Origin: Cyanobacteria bacterium UBA791
GTDB taxonomy: Bacteria; Cyanobacteriota; Vampirovibrionia; Gastranaerophilales; Gastranaerophilaceae
Length of the DNA stretch: 63,521 bases
NCBI GenBank assembly: GCA_002297005.1
Contig: DBIX01000032.1
Span: 1 to 63,521, forward strand
Direction of reading: 5' to 3'
The translations under genes were made by a program, and so were the position numbers. This document shows positions 7,498 through 15,311 of this stretch, piece by piece; the stretch's first letter is position 1, and every line of letters begins with the position of its first letter. A model generated the notes under the pieces. It searched no databases. It was not told the origin of the DNA and saw only the letters and a program-made list of their open reading frames with translations.

Positions 7498-9597
7498 ATG
7501 GCAAGAAAAACACCATTAGAAAAAACAAGAAACATTGGTATTGCCGCTCACATTGATGCTGGTAAAACTACAACAACAGAACGTATCTTGTTCTACACAG
7601 GTAAAACTCACAAAATCGGTGAAGTTCACGACGGTGCAGCTGTAACAGACTTCATGGATCAAGAAAGAGAAAGAGGTATCACAATTCAATCAGCAGCCGT
7701 AACTGCATATTGGAAAGGTTACCAATTAAATATTATCGACACACCGGGCCACGTTGACTTCACAGTTGAAGTAGAACGTTCTCTTCGTGTATTAGACGGC
7801 GAAGTTGCTGTATTCTGTGCAGTAGGTGGTGTTCAATCTCAATCAGAAACAGTTTGGAGACAAGCTAACAGATACGAAGTACCTCGTTTAGTATTCGTTA
7901 ACAAAATGGATAGAACAGGTGCTGATTTCTACCGTGTATTAGACCAAATCAGAAACAGATTAAGAGCTAACGCATTTGCTATTCAATTACCAATTGGTGC
8001 TGAAGACCAAATGAGAGGTATCATCGACTTAATCGAAATGAAAGCTGAAATCTACAGAGATGATTTAGGTAAACAAGTAGACGTATTTGACGTAGATACT
8101 TGCGACGAAATTCCTCAAGAATTAAAAGATAAAGCTCACCAATACAGAGAAGAATTGGTTGAAGCAATTGCATCAGAAGATGATACATTAATGGAAAAAT
8201 ATTGTGAAGATCCTGAATCTATCACAGTTGCTGAATTAAAAGCTGTTTTAAGAAAAGCAGTATGTAACAACCAAATCGTTCCAATGTGCTGTGGTACAGC
8301 ATTCAAGAACAAAGGTGTTCAAATGTTATTAGACGCAGTTGTTGATTACTTACCATCTCCAATCGATGTAAAAGCTATCGAGGGTGAATTAGAAGATGGT
8401 ACAAAAACAACAAGAGCTTCATCAGAAGATGAACCATTTGCAGCTTTAGCATTTAAAGTTATGACTGACCCATTTGTAGGTCGTTTAACATTTATGCGTG
8501 TTTACTCTGGTAAATTAGCTTCTGGTTCTTACGTATTAAACGCAACAACTGGTAAAAAAGAACGTATCTCAAGATTAGTTCAAATGTACGCTGATCAAAG
8601 AAACGAAATTCCAGAAGTTTACGCTGGTGACATTTGTGCAGCAGTTGGTTTGAAAGAAACAACTACAGGTGATACATTATGTGACGAAAAAGCACCTATC
8701 ATCTTAGAAAAAATGGTATTCCCAACACCAGTTATTTCTGTTGCTATTGAACCAAAAACAAAAGCTGACCAAGAAAAAATGGGTATTGCTCTTCAAAAAC
8801 TTGCTGAAGAAGATCCATCATTCCAAGTTAAAACAGACCAAGAAACAGGTCAAACAATTATCTCTGGTATGGGCGAACTTCACTTAGACATCATCGTTGA
8901 CCGTCTATTAAGAGAATTCCACGTAGATGCTAACGTTGGTAAACCACAAGTTGCATACAGAGAAACAATCAGAGGTACAGCTGATCAAGAATCTAAATTC
9001 CAAAGACAATCAGGTGGTAAAGGTCAATACGGTCACGTTAAAATTAAAATCTCTCCAGCTGAAGAAAATGCAGGTTTTGTATTTGAAAACAAAATTGTCG
9101 GTGGTGCTATTCCTAAAGAATACATCGAACCAGCAAGAAAAGGTATGGAAGAAGCTCTTGAAGGCGGTATCTTAGCTGGATTCCCAATGATTGACGTTAA
9201 AGTTGAACTTTACGATGGTTCTTACCACGAAGTTGACTCATCAGAAATGGCATTCAAAATCGCTGGTTCTATGGCTATCAAGGATGGTGTTAAAAAAGCT
9301 CAACCTTGTGTACTTGAACCAATGATGAAAGTTGAAATCGAAATTCCTGATGAATACACAGGTAACATCATCGGTGATATTTCAAAAAGACGTGGTAGAG
9401 TTGAAGGTCAAGAACCTCAAGGAAACACAGGTAACGTAATTGTTAGAGCTACAGTTCCTCTAGCTAACATGTTCGGTTATGCTACAGACTTACGTTCTAA
9501 CACTCAAGGTCGTGGTACATTCTCTATGGAATTCAAAAGCTACGAACAAGTACCTAGAAACGTTGAAGAAGAAATCATCGCAAAATCAGGTAAATAA
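7498..9597 (+). CDS. fusA: Elongation factor G
   Basis: This translational GTPase drives tRNA-mRNA translocation and, with RRF, ribosome recycling. At 699 residues it is full length. GTPase motifs are complete: A-H-I-D-A-G-K-T-T-T (P-loop), R-G-I-T-I-Q (switch I), D-T-P-G-H-V-D and N-K-M-D. Domains II-V follow. AAGGAA lies about 9 nt before the ATG. It stands alone, without rpsL, rpsG or tuf beside it. Codon use (many AAC, TAC, GAC and CGT codons) is visibly more C-ending than the neighbours, as expected of a highly expressed gene. Confidence 0.98.
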   Translation: MARKTPLEKTRNIGIAAHIDAGKTTTTERILFYTGKTHKIGEVHDGAAVTDFMDQERERGITIQSAAVTAYWKGYQLNIIDTPGHVDFTVEVERSLRVLDGEVAVFCAVGGVQSQSETVWRQANRYEVPRLVFVNKMDRTGADFYRVLDQIRNRLRANAFAIQLPIGAEDQMRGIIDLIEMKAEIYRDDLGKQVDVFDVDTCDEIPQELKDKAHQYREELVEAIASEDDTLMEKYCEDPESITVAELKAVLRKAVCNNQIVPMCCGTAFKNKGVQMLLDAVVDYLPSPIDVKAIEGELEDGTKTTRASSEDEPFAALAFKVMTDPFVGRLTFMRVYSGKLASGSYVLNATTGKKERISRLVQMYADQRNEIPEVYAGDICAAVGLKETTTGDTLCDEKAPIILEKMVFPTPVISVAIEPKTKADQEKMGIALQKLAEEDPSFQVKTDQETGQTIISGMGELHLDIIVDRLLREFHVDANVGKPQVAYRETIRGTADQESKFQRQSGGKGQYGHVKIKISPAEENAGFVFENKIVGGAIPKEYIEPARKGMEEALEGGILAGFPMIDVKVELYDGSYHEVDSSEMAFKIAGSMAIKDGVKKAQPCVLEPMMKVEIEIPDEYTGNIIGDISKRRGRVEGQEPQGNTGNVIVRATVPLANMFGYATDLRSNTQGRGTFSMEFKSYEQVPRNVEEEIIAKSGK

Positions 9598-9618
9598 TCA
9601 TATTGATTATATAAATGT

Positions 9619-9655
9619 AAAAGAGGTTTGGGTTTTACTCAAACCTCTTTTATTA
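9619..9655 (+). terminator. Terminator of fusA
   Basis: Arms AAAAGAGGTTTG (9619-9630) and CAAACCTCTTTT (9640-9651) form a 12-bp stem ending in T-rich sequence. Confidence 0.9.
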
Positions 9656-9720
9656 TGCAAAAATTTATCCTTAACTTTTTTATTTGAACGTTTATTTCTA
9701 AACTTTTGAGTTGATATTTC

Positions 9721-9747
9721 AAAAGTTAAATTTTTAAATGCCGATAA
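9721..9747 (+). promoter_or_regulatory. Sigma-28 (FliA)-type promoter
   Basis: GCCGATAA at 9740-9747 is the exact sigma-28 -10 consensus. At the exact 11-nt spacing AAAAGTTA (9721-9728) matches the -35 consensus TAAAGTTT at 6 of 8. The predicted start near 9754 leaves about 22 nt of leader with AAGAGG before the gene at 9776. Confidence 0.65.
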
Positions 9748-9775
9748 ACTTTTTGAGAAAGAAAAGAGGTTTAGT

Positions 9776-9946
9776 ATGGCAAGAATTTTTGAAAATGATT
9801 TTGGTCGTAGAAATATTAAAGTTTCAACCGATGATATTATTTCTATCGTACGAGAATATCAAAGGATTGTAGGTGTCGGTAAAGATTATGACGAAATTAG
9901 GAAAATTTTAGATAGTAGTAATGTTTTTTTAGTTGAGGATTTGTAA
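9776..9946 (+). CDS. Small soluble protein under a sigma-28-type promoter
   Basis: This 56-residue protein starts M-A-R-I-F-E-N-D-F-G and ends S-S-N-V-F-L-V-E-D-L. Two predicted helices (about 18-32 and 37-47) are rich in Ile, Asp and Arg; there is no signal or membrane segment. AAGAGG is 6 nt before the ATG. The upstream sigma-28-type promoter suggests membership of the flagellar regulon. It is too short and too different to call FlgM, although a small partner protein of that kind is conceivable. I do not recognise the family. Confidence 0.7.
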   Translation: MARIFENDFGRRNIKVSTDDIISIVREYQRIVGVGKDYDEIRKILDSSNVFLVEDL

Positions 9947-9951
9947 TTTAT

Positions 9952-9978
9952 AAGGGCGAAGCCTTTGGCTTCGCCCTT
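9952..9978 (+). terminator. Strong GC hairpin downstream of the 56-aa gene
   Basis: AAGGGCGAAGCC-TTT-GGCTTCGCCCTT is a perfect 12-bp stem without a proper T-run. A near-identical hairpin ends the operon at 57909-57952, there with a T-tract, so this is a re-used terminator module. Confidence 0.65.
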
Positions 9979-9982
9979 GGTC

Positions 9983-10023
9983 ACAACAAAAGAGGTGGAA
10001 TAAAATTCCACCTCTTTTGTTGT
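9983..10023. terminator. Bidirectional intrinsic terminator
   Basis: A perfect 18-bp stem (9983-10000 with 10006-10023, loop TAAAA) contains AAAAGAGG/CCTCTTTT and serves convergent transcription from 9776 (plus) and 11691 (minus). Confidence 0.9.
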
Positions 10024-10035
10024 TTAAAACAATTT

Positions 10036-11691
10036 TTATTTTACTGTTTGTCTTTGGACTGTTGTTGTTTTTACTGCAATTCCGCCTTTGATTTCAATTT
10101 TTGTTGTTGTAATTTCTTGTTCTTTTGTTCTTGAAATTTCACCTTTTGCATTCATTTCTTCAACAACTCTTGGTTGACTTGCAACTTTTGTAGTGCCAGC
10201 CTTTAAGCCCTTTGGTGAAACATATTCAGTTTTAACTGTTGTTCTTGTTTGGTTATTATAATCTTCTCTAGATTGTAATTGACCAGTTTTTTCATTGTAT
10301 TTAAATCTAGAAACTTCAGTTCTTCCATCTTTCATAAATCCTGTATTATGGAAGTTTTGTTGAACAAGTTTTCCACCTTTGTCAAAGTATAAAGTTTCAC
10401 GTTTATCTTTACTTGTTAGAACAGTTTGACCTTTGTATGAAGTCATTTCATAACCTAGGTTTTTGTAATGTTCCATAGTATAAATAGCTTGTTGTCCTGG
10501 ATGACCTTTTATAGACTTGTCTGCTTTTGTGCCATCAGCGTTATAAACTGTACCATTTTTTACATATCGACCGTCTTTATATTTTGTGTCGTATGCATAT
10601 TGGAATGTACCGTTTACGTATTTATAAGATTTTCCACCTTTACGATATGTTCCATCTGCAAGTTTTTTATAACCTTGATCTTTTGCTAATTCATCAGGGC
10701 TTTTTTGTTTTGGAGCTTCTTTCTTAGCAGTTGCTTCTTTTTTCTCTGCTTTTGCAGGAGCTTCTGTGTGTCTGCTATGGTGAGCTTTATCTTTACCTTT
10801 AACTGCTCCATTATCTACTTGATGAGAAATTGCTGAGCCGTCAGCGTTGCATTCTTTTAATGCTCCATCTACGTAGTGATAGTATTTACCGTCTTTTGAA
10901 AATACTCCAGGTGTACCTGTTGCTGTATATCCGTTTGGAACATTTCCTGTACCGTTGTCAGTACCAGTTGCACCATTAGTACCATTACCAGTTCCAGCTC
11001 CGTCTGTTCTTGTTGCATCTAAAGCTGAACCATCTTGTTTACATTCAACCATGTTGCCGTTTGCATCAGGTTTATAGTATTTGCCATCTCTAGCATAAAC
11101 ACCGTTGACGTTTGTTGCACTAAATCCTTGGTATCCGCCACTTACAACTTGTGTTGAACCTGAGAATTTAAAACAATTCATGAAAGCTTGGAACCAATTA
11201 CCAATTGAGTTTTGCATTGCTGCAGTACCAATACCGAATGGTAAGTTTCCACAAGCTTGAGTATAGTTAAAGAATTTATTTGATAAATCAGTTAATTGAG
11301 CTTGGTCGACATCAAGTGATTGATTGCCGAAAATTCCAGCATAACCAAGTCCGCCACCCATTTGAACGTTTCCGCCATTACCGTAGCCACCTAGCATATT
11401 GCCGATATTGTTATTATTTCCAGCACCATTTGCACCGCCAGCACCGTTGCCAGCACCATTTCCGTTGCCGTTTCCATTTCCAGAACCTTGGCAACCACAA
11501 TTGCATTGGCGATTATTATTCGCTCTATCTTGACCGTTTAAGCCATTAGTAAGTTCGGCTTGATCAGCTGCTGCACCTTGTTGTGCTGCTCTATCTTGTT
11601 CAGCTGCCTGTTTTTTCTTTAGTTCTTCTGCATTTTCTGGCTTGTTTCCGCCACCTGCACCTTGAACACCGCCGTTACCTTTGATACTCAT
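10036..11691 (-). CDS. Low-complexity Gly/Asn-rich repeat protein
   Basis: The 551 residues fall into three parts. Residues about 1-115 are Gln/Ala then Gly/Asn-rich (NGNGNGAGNGAGG), with a Cys cluster C-N-C-G-C. Residues about 190-400 carry at least four degenerate repeats around D-G-K-Y-Y and N-A-D-G-S/T (for example SKDGKYYHYVDG). The C-terminus is Lys/Thr-rich with a V-x-T-x-T pattern suggesting beta structure. There is no N-terminal signal peptide and no membrane span, so if surface-located it would need a non-Sec route. AAAGGA precedes the ATG. Upstream, ACATGT (11720-11725) and ACATG (11751-11755) repeat a motif also seen before the 51649 and 56117 genes. Function unknown. Confidence 0.8.
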   Translation of the reverse strand: MSIKGNGGVQGAGGGNKPENAEELKKKQAAEQDRAAQQGAAADQAELTNGLNGQDRANNNRQCNCGCQGSGNGNGNGNGAGNGAGGANGAGNNNNIGNMLGGYGNGGNVQMGGGLGYAGIFGNQSLDVDQAQLTDLSNKFFNYTQACGNLPFGIGTAAMQNSIGNWFQAFMNCFKFSGSTQVVSGGYQGFSATNVNGVYARDGKYYKPDANGNMVECKQDGSALDATRTDGAGTGNGTNGATGTDNGTGNVPNGYTATGTPGVFSKDGKYYHYVDGALKECNADGSAISHQVDNGAVKGKDKAHHSRHTEAPAKAEKKEATAKKEAPKQKSPDELAKDQGYKKLADGTYRKGGKSYKYVNGTFQYAYDTKYKDGRYVKNGTVYNADGTKADKSIKGHPGQQAIYTMEHYKNLGYEMTSYKGQTVLTSKDKRETLYFDKGGKLVQQNFHNTGFMKDGRTEVSRFKYNEKTGQLQSREDYNNQTRTTVKTEYVSPKGLKAGTTKVASQPRVVEEMNAKGEISRTKEQEITTTKIEIKGGIAVKTTTVQRQTVK

Positions 11692-11814
11692 TTGCGTTTC
11701 CTTTTTTTACACACTTTTTACATGTAGATATAATACACTTACACCTAAATACATGAAAACATCTGAAAATAGTAAATTTCCACATGATTGGAATATTTTT
11801 ACATAATTTTACAA

Positions 11815-12495
11815 TTATTTACATTTCATGTCAAGCAAGACTACTGCTGTATCTCTGACTAGTCCAATTGACCATTTTAAAATTACAATACCACCTAAAA
11901 TTCCAATTGCTGAATCAAAGTATGTAATGTTCATAAATTTGCCTAAAACTAGTGCCATTATTGCCAATACAGAAGTTAAAATATCTGCTAGAATGTGCAA
12001 ATATGCTGATTTAAAGTTTTGGTCTTCATGTTCTTCTTCGTGGTGATGTTCTTCTTCGCATTCTCCAATATGCAAATGAGCATGTTTTCCTTTCATGATT
12101 AATATGCTTACCAAGTTTACAATCAATCCTATAACTGCAATTAAAATTGCATCGGAAAATATAATTTGGACTGGATTTATTAATTTTGATGCTGATTCAA
12201 TAATAATTGCAAACCCCGTTACTCCCAAAAAGATTGAACTTGTATATGCTGCAAGAGTTTTAATCTTTTCTGTCCCGTGTTCAAACATATCAGAATTAGC
12301 AAATTTACGAGCAAAAAAATATGCCAAAAATGTTAAACCTAAAGCTAGTGCGTGAGTTCCCATGTGAAAACCGTCTGCCAAAAGTGCCATGGAATGAGTT
12401 ATATATCCATAAGTAATTTCTACAACCATTGTTACTAGAGTCAATATGACAACTAACAAGGTTCTTTTTTCTAAACTTTTTTCTTCGTCTTCCAT
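11815..12495 (-). CDS. Cation diffusion facilitator metal exporter, lacking the cytoplasmic C-terminal domain
   Basis: CDF proteins export divalent metals in exchange for protons. Six membrane segments are visible. The transport-site residues are present in helix 2 (ALLADGFHMGTHA) and helix 5 (HILADILTS). A His/Glu-rich loop between helices 4 and 5 (HLHIGECEEEHHHEEEHEDQ) is a typical metal-sensing loop. The protein stops soon after helix 6 (VLLDMKCK), so the usual dimerising C-terminal domain of about 80 residues is missing. I start at the Met at 12495, 12 codons inside the longest frame, because GAGG lies 8 nt upstream. Zn, Co or Ni are plausible substrates. Confidence 0.88.
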   Translation of the reverse strand: MEDEEKSLEKRTLLVVILTLVTMVVEITYGYITHSMALLADGFHMGTHALALGLTFLAYFFARKFANSDMFEHGTEKIKTLAAYTSSIFLGVTGFAIIIESASKLINPVQIIFSDAILIAVIGLIVNLVSILIMKGKHAHLHIGECEEEHHHEEEHEDQNFKSAYLHILADILTSVLAIMALVLGKFMNITYFDSAIGILGGIVILKWSIGLVRDTAVVLLDMKCK

Positions 12496-12546
12496 GTTAA
12501 CCTCAATTCTTACATCTACACTATACCACACTATATAATAATTTTA

Positions 12547-12564
12547 ACACCCCTAGGGGGTACT
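12547..12564. promoter_or_regulatory. CsoR/RcnR-type operator-like palindrome
   Basis: ACACCCCTAGGGGGTACT contains a perfect CCCCTAGGGG palindrome flanked by A/T-A-C, the layout of operators bound by CsoR/RcnR/FrmR-family repressors. It lies between the divergent CDF exporter and the M48 gene, about 52-70 nt upstream of the exporter start. In this AT-rich DNA a 10-bp GC palindrome is conspicuous. Confidence 0.5.
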
Positions 12565-12634
12565 ATAAAGAAATGTTAAAGTTTGATATTCCTTTTTTGT
12601 GCTAGAATATATATCAATAAAGGAGCAGAAAGAT

Positions 12635-13576
12635 ATGAAAAAATTTTTTAGTATTTTATTTTTATTAGTTGCTTTTGTAGCTATTCAAACTTCTGCTAAC
12701 GCAGGAACAACGACTACAACTACAACAACTACTACCACTACACAAAATGGTACAACTACAAAAACTACTACAACAAAGACAACAACTTCTGGTACAAACT
12801 GGGATAGCAAGGCTAATCTTCAAAGAGTAAACAGAATTGGTAATGTTTTACTTACAAAAAATGGTGTACAACAAACTATCAAATTTACAGTTTCAAATAC
12901 AGAAGATGTAAATGCTTATGCAGATATTAATAAAGAAATTCACGTATACAGAGGTTTATTAAACTACGTTGATTATGATCATGAATTAGCCGGTGTAATT
13001 GCTCACGAAATGGGTCATATTCTTAACGGACATTGTGCAAAACAAACTATTTTAGATAGCGTAATTAGTTCTGTTGCAACTGACTTAGCAAAGGGTTCAA
13101 ATGATGCTAAAGCTGCTACTGTTGCTGTTGGTCAACAATTAGCTTCATCAAAACTTAGCCGTAATGATGAAATGGAAGCTGATATTACAGCAGTAGATTT
13201 AATGATTAGAGCTGGTTATAATCCATTAGCTTTAATTTCTGTTTTAAACAAAATTTGTGGTAACTATATTGATGTATTAGAAACACACCCATCAGGTGAA
13301 AAAAGATTGATGAATATTTATGATTATATCCAATACAATTATCCACAATATGCTAAGACTGGTGCAGCTGGTTACAATACAGAGTCTTACAAAAAAGCAT
13401 CAACAATGATTGAAGCAAATCTTACTTTGAGAAAAAACAACAAATCATTACAAAATAAATACATAAAAACTCAAAAGAAATTATTAAAAAATAAAGAAAA
13501 AAGAATGAAAAAAATGTCAGGCATTATTAATGGTTGGGATGCATCATTCGCAGCACTTTATTTAATGAGCAAATAA
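12635..13576 (+). CDS. Exported M48-family zinc metalloprotease
   Basis: The 313-residue protein starts with a Sec signal (MKKFFSILFLLVAFVAIQTSANA, cleavage after about residue 23). A polythreonine tract follows at residues about 25-53, broken by QNG and Lys. The catalytic motif H-E-M-G-H is in A-G-V-I-A-H-E-M-G-H-I-L-N-G-H; the third zinc ligand is the Glu in R-N-D-E-M-E-A-D. This matches BepA/LoiP-type periplasmic proteases of outer-membrane quality control. The C-terminus is Lys-rich. I chose the Met at 12635 because AAGGAG lies 9 nt upstream; the longer frame start adds 12 unlikely residues. The Thr tract is probably a flexible, possibly glycosylated linker. Confidence 0.9.
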   Translation: MKKFFSILFLLVAFVAIQTSANAGTTTTTTTTTTTTQNGTTTKTTTTKTTTSGTNWDSKANLQRVNRIGNVLLTKNGVQQTIKFTVSNTEDVNAYADINKEIHVYRGLLNYVDYDHELAGVIAHEMGHILNGHCAKQTILDSVISSVATDLAKGSNDAKAATVAVGQQLASSKLSRNDEMEADITAVDLMIRAGYNPLALISVLNKICGNYIDVLETHPSGEKRLMNIYDYIQYNYPQYAKTGAAGYNTESYKKASTMIEANLTLRKNNKSLQNKYIKTQKKLLKNKEKRMKKMSGIINGWDASFAALYLMSK

Positions 13577-13588
13577 GGATTAATTATT

Positions 13589-13897
13589 ATGGCAAATATT
13601 CAACCAGAAACAATTCAATACAAAACTTCAGGCATTTGTGCACAAGTTATTCAAATTCAAATCTTTGATGGCATTGTACAAAACGTAGAATTCTTTGGTG
13701 GTTGTGACGGTAATCACAAGGGCATCGTTGCACTAGTCAAAGGACTAACAATCGATGAGGTAATTTCTAAGCTAAGTGGTATCCATTGTGGTGATAGAGA
13801 TACTAGCTGTCCTGACCAATTAGCAAAAGCTCTTATTTTGTATAAAAATAAGAGAATGGAATACAAACAACCTGAAGCAGAACAAGTTAATAATTAA
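13589..13897 (+). CDS. TSCPD-domain protein (TIGR03905-like)
   Basis: This 102-residue protein carries the motif that names the family near the C-terminus (D-R-D-T-S-C-P-D-Q-L-A) plus conserved Cys in S-G-I-C-A and G-G-C-D-G-N-H-K-G and G-I-H-C-G. The Cys pattern suggests metal or cluster binding. The domain is also found at the end of vitamin B12-dependent ribonucleotide reductases; the stand-alone form has no established role. It follows the M48 gene by 12 nt and ends in an intrinsic terminator. Confidence 0.88.
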   Translation: MANIQPETIQYKTSGICAQVIQIQIFDGIVQNVEFFGGCDGNHKGIVALVKGLTIDEVISKLSGIHCGDRDTSCPDQLAKALILYKNKRMEYKQPEAEQVNN

Positions 13898-13899
13898 TG

Positions 13900-13928
13900 A
13901 AAAGCCCTCTTTCAAAGAGGGCTTTTAT
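13900..13928 (+). terminator. Intrinsic terminator after the TSCPD gene
   Basis: AAAAGCCCTCTTT (13900-13912) pairs with AAAGAGGGCTTTT (13914-13926), with a tight loop and a T-run. It lies inside the 5' extension of the next frame, which argues against starting gshB at 13897. Confidence 0.9.
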
Positions 13929-13950
13929 ATCACAAATGAAAGAGTATCTT

Positions 13951-14928
13951 ATGAATATATTATTTATTATTGATAAAATTGAACTTAAATATTTTGAATT
14001 TAATAACCTTGTAACTAATTTTTGGATAATAAAAGAATTTTTGAAACGAGGTTATAATGTTGAAATAACGACAGAAGATAAACTATCGATAGTTGATTTA
14101 AAAGCTAGGGCCATCAGTTATAAATCATATTTAAAGGATGAAGATATTCTTTATGAAAAAGTTGAACATTATTCAAATATTGAAGATTTTGATTTGGTTA
14201 TGTTCCGCCAAGACCCACCAGTTGATTTGAATTACATAAATTCAACATACATCATGGATTTTGTAGACCAAAGCAAGGTTTTAATAATGAATAATCCTCA
14301 AGCAATCAGAAGTTTTAACGAAAAACTTCATGCTTTGTATTTTGCAGAATATATGCCAGAAGCTCTTGTTACTTCTGATAAAAAGACTATAAAAGAATTT
14401 TTAGCTAAAAACAAAGAAATTATTTTAAAACCTCTAAATCTTTGTTTTGGTGCAAACGTAATGTTCTTAAAAGAAAATGATGTTAATACAAATAGCATAA
14501 TTAAAAGTATGACAAATGATGGTCAAACTCTTATTATGTGTCAAAAATATATTCCAGAAGCAAAATTTGGAGATAAAAGAGTTTTAACTTTGGGTGATAC
14601 CGTTCTTGATGAATGTGTACAAAAACTTCCTACAAAAGACGATTTTAAATTTAATACACATAGTGATGATTTTATTAAAAAAGCTGTTTTAACAGAAGAA
14701 GAAAAAAGAAGATTTACAGAAGTTGCCAAAAAATTAAACTCAATGGGTATTTATATGGCCGGCTTGGATGTTATAAATTCTCAAATAATTGAGGTTAACG
14801 TAACAAGCCCTTGCTACTTTATTAAAGAAATTAACAACCATTTTTCAACAAATCTAGAGGTTAAAATTTGTGATTATATCGTAAGCAAGGTTCAAGAACA
14901 TTTAAAAGAAAAACATTTATGTAATTAG
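13951..14928 (+). CDS. gshB: Glutathione synthetase-like ATP-grasp ligase
   Basis: GshB joins gamma-glutamylcysteine and glycine. The 325 residues have the GshB order: an N-terminal domain with the F-R-Q-D-P-P-V-D-L-N-Y segment (family FMRxDPPFDxxY), ATP-grasp lysines in E-I-I-L-K-P-L-N, the loop F-G-A-N-V-M, and metal-binding E-V-N-V-T-S-P at the end (family EINVTSPTG). The start at 13951 is chosen because AAAGAG lies 8 nt upstream and the longer frame runs through the terminator hairpin. No gshA lies nearby. A related ATP-grasp product cannot be excluded. Confidence 0.85.
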   Translation: MNILFIIDKIELKYFEFNNLVTNFWIIKEFLKRGYNVEITTEDKLSIVDLKARAISYKSYLKDEDILYEKVEHYSNIEDFDLVMFRQDPPVDLNYINSTYIMDFVDQSKVLIMNNPQAIRSFNEKLHALYFAEYMPEALVTSDKKTIKEFLAKNKEIILKPLNLCFGANVMFLKENDVNTNSIIKSMTNDGQTLIMCQKYIPEAKFGDKRVLTLGDTVLDECVQKLPTKDDFKFNTHSDDFIKKAVLTEEEKRRFTEVAKKLNSMGIYMAGLDVINSQIIEVNVTSPCYFIKEINNHFSTNLEVKICDYIVSKVQEHLKEKHLCN

Positions 14929-14937
14929 ATTACTTCA

Positions 14938-15107
14938 CTTTCGTTCGCAATGACATGGAGCTGTCACCCTGAACTCGTTTGACTGCTTTTTCCGAAATCT
15001 TTGATTTCGTGAAAAATGTCTGGTTTTCCCACAGGGTCTTACCAACGTAGAATTTCTACATTCCTCATGGGTAAGATTCTGAATCAAGTTCAGAATGACA
15101 CAAAAGG
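14938..15107. repeat. Palindromic intergenic repeat, family A (copy 1)
   Basis: Outer arms GTCACCCTGAACT and AGTTCAGAATGAC and inner arms GGTCTTACC and GGTAAGATT form a large imperfect palindrome. The same arrangement occurs at 47297-47455 and, partly, at 51396-51430. No coding capacity is visible. It resembles MITE-like or REP-like repeats with TGTCATTCTGAA termini. Confidence 0.7.
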
Positions 15108-15130
15108 TATGGCGACCTTTGTAAGTAATA

Positions 15131-15230
15131 CTGAGCACCCTCACCGATTTTTTATGCACTCATAAATTCGAGCAAAAAATCTCCTCTCCCCTATTTTTGT
15201 AAAAGCAAAAATGTGGCGAGGACAAAAATG
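15131..15230. repeat. Intergenic repeat, family B (copy 1, inverted)
   Basis: Its reverse complement contains GGGGAGAGGAGA, a Leu-poor AT middle and GGTGAGGGTG, matching the order seen at 55801-55946. The other full copy is at 63250-63425. Confidence 0.6.
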
Positions 15231-15311
15231 TTTGTTCTTTTATTTAATTTCCCCATTTGTCCAATATAAAATTTCCTTATTTTTAAAAATAATTTTAAAA
15301 AAGGAGAAATT

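Noticed and set aside
9776..9946. FlgM anti-sigma factor
   Set aside because: The promoter fits, but the protein is too short and lacks a recognisable FlgM C-terminal helix pattern.
13897..13950. Longer start for gshB
   Set aside because: The extension is encoded by the terminator hairpin of the preceding gene; the internal ATG at 13951 has a ribosome site.
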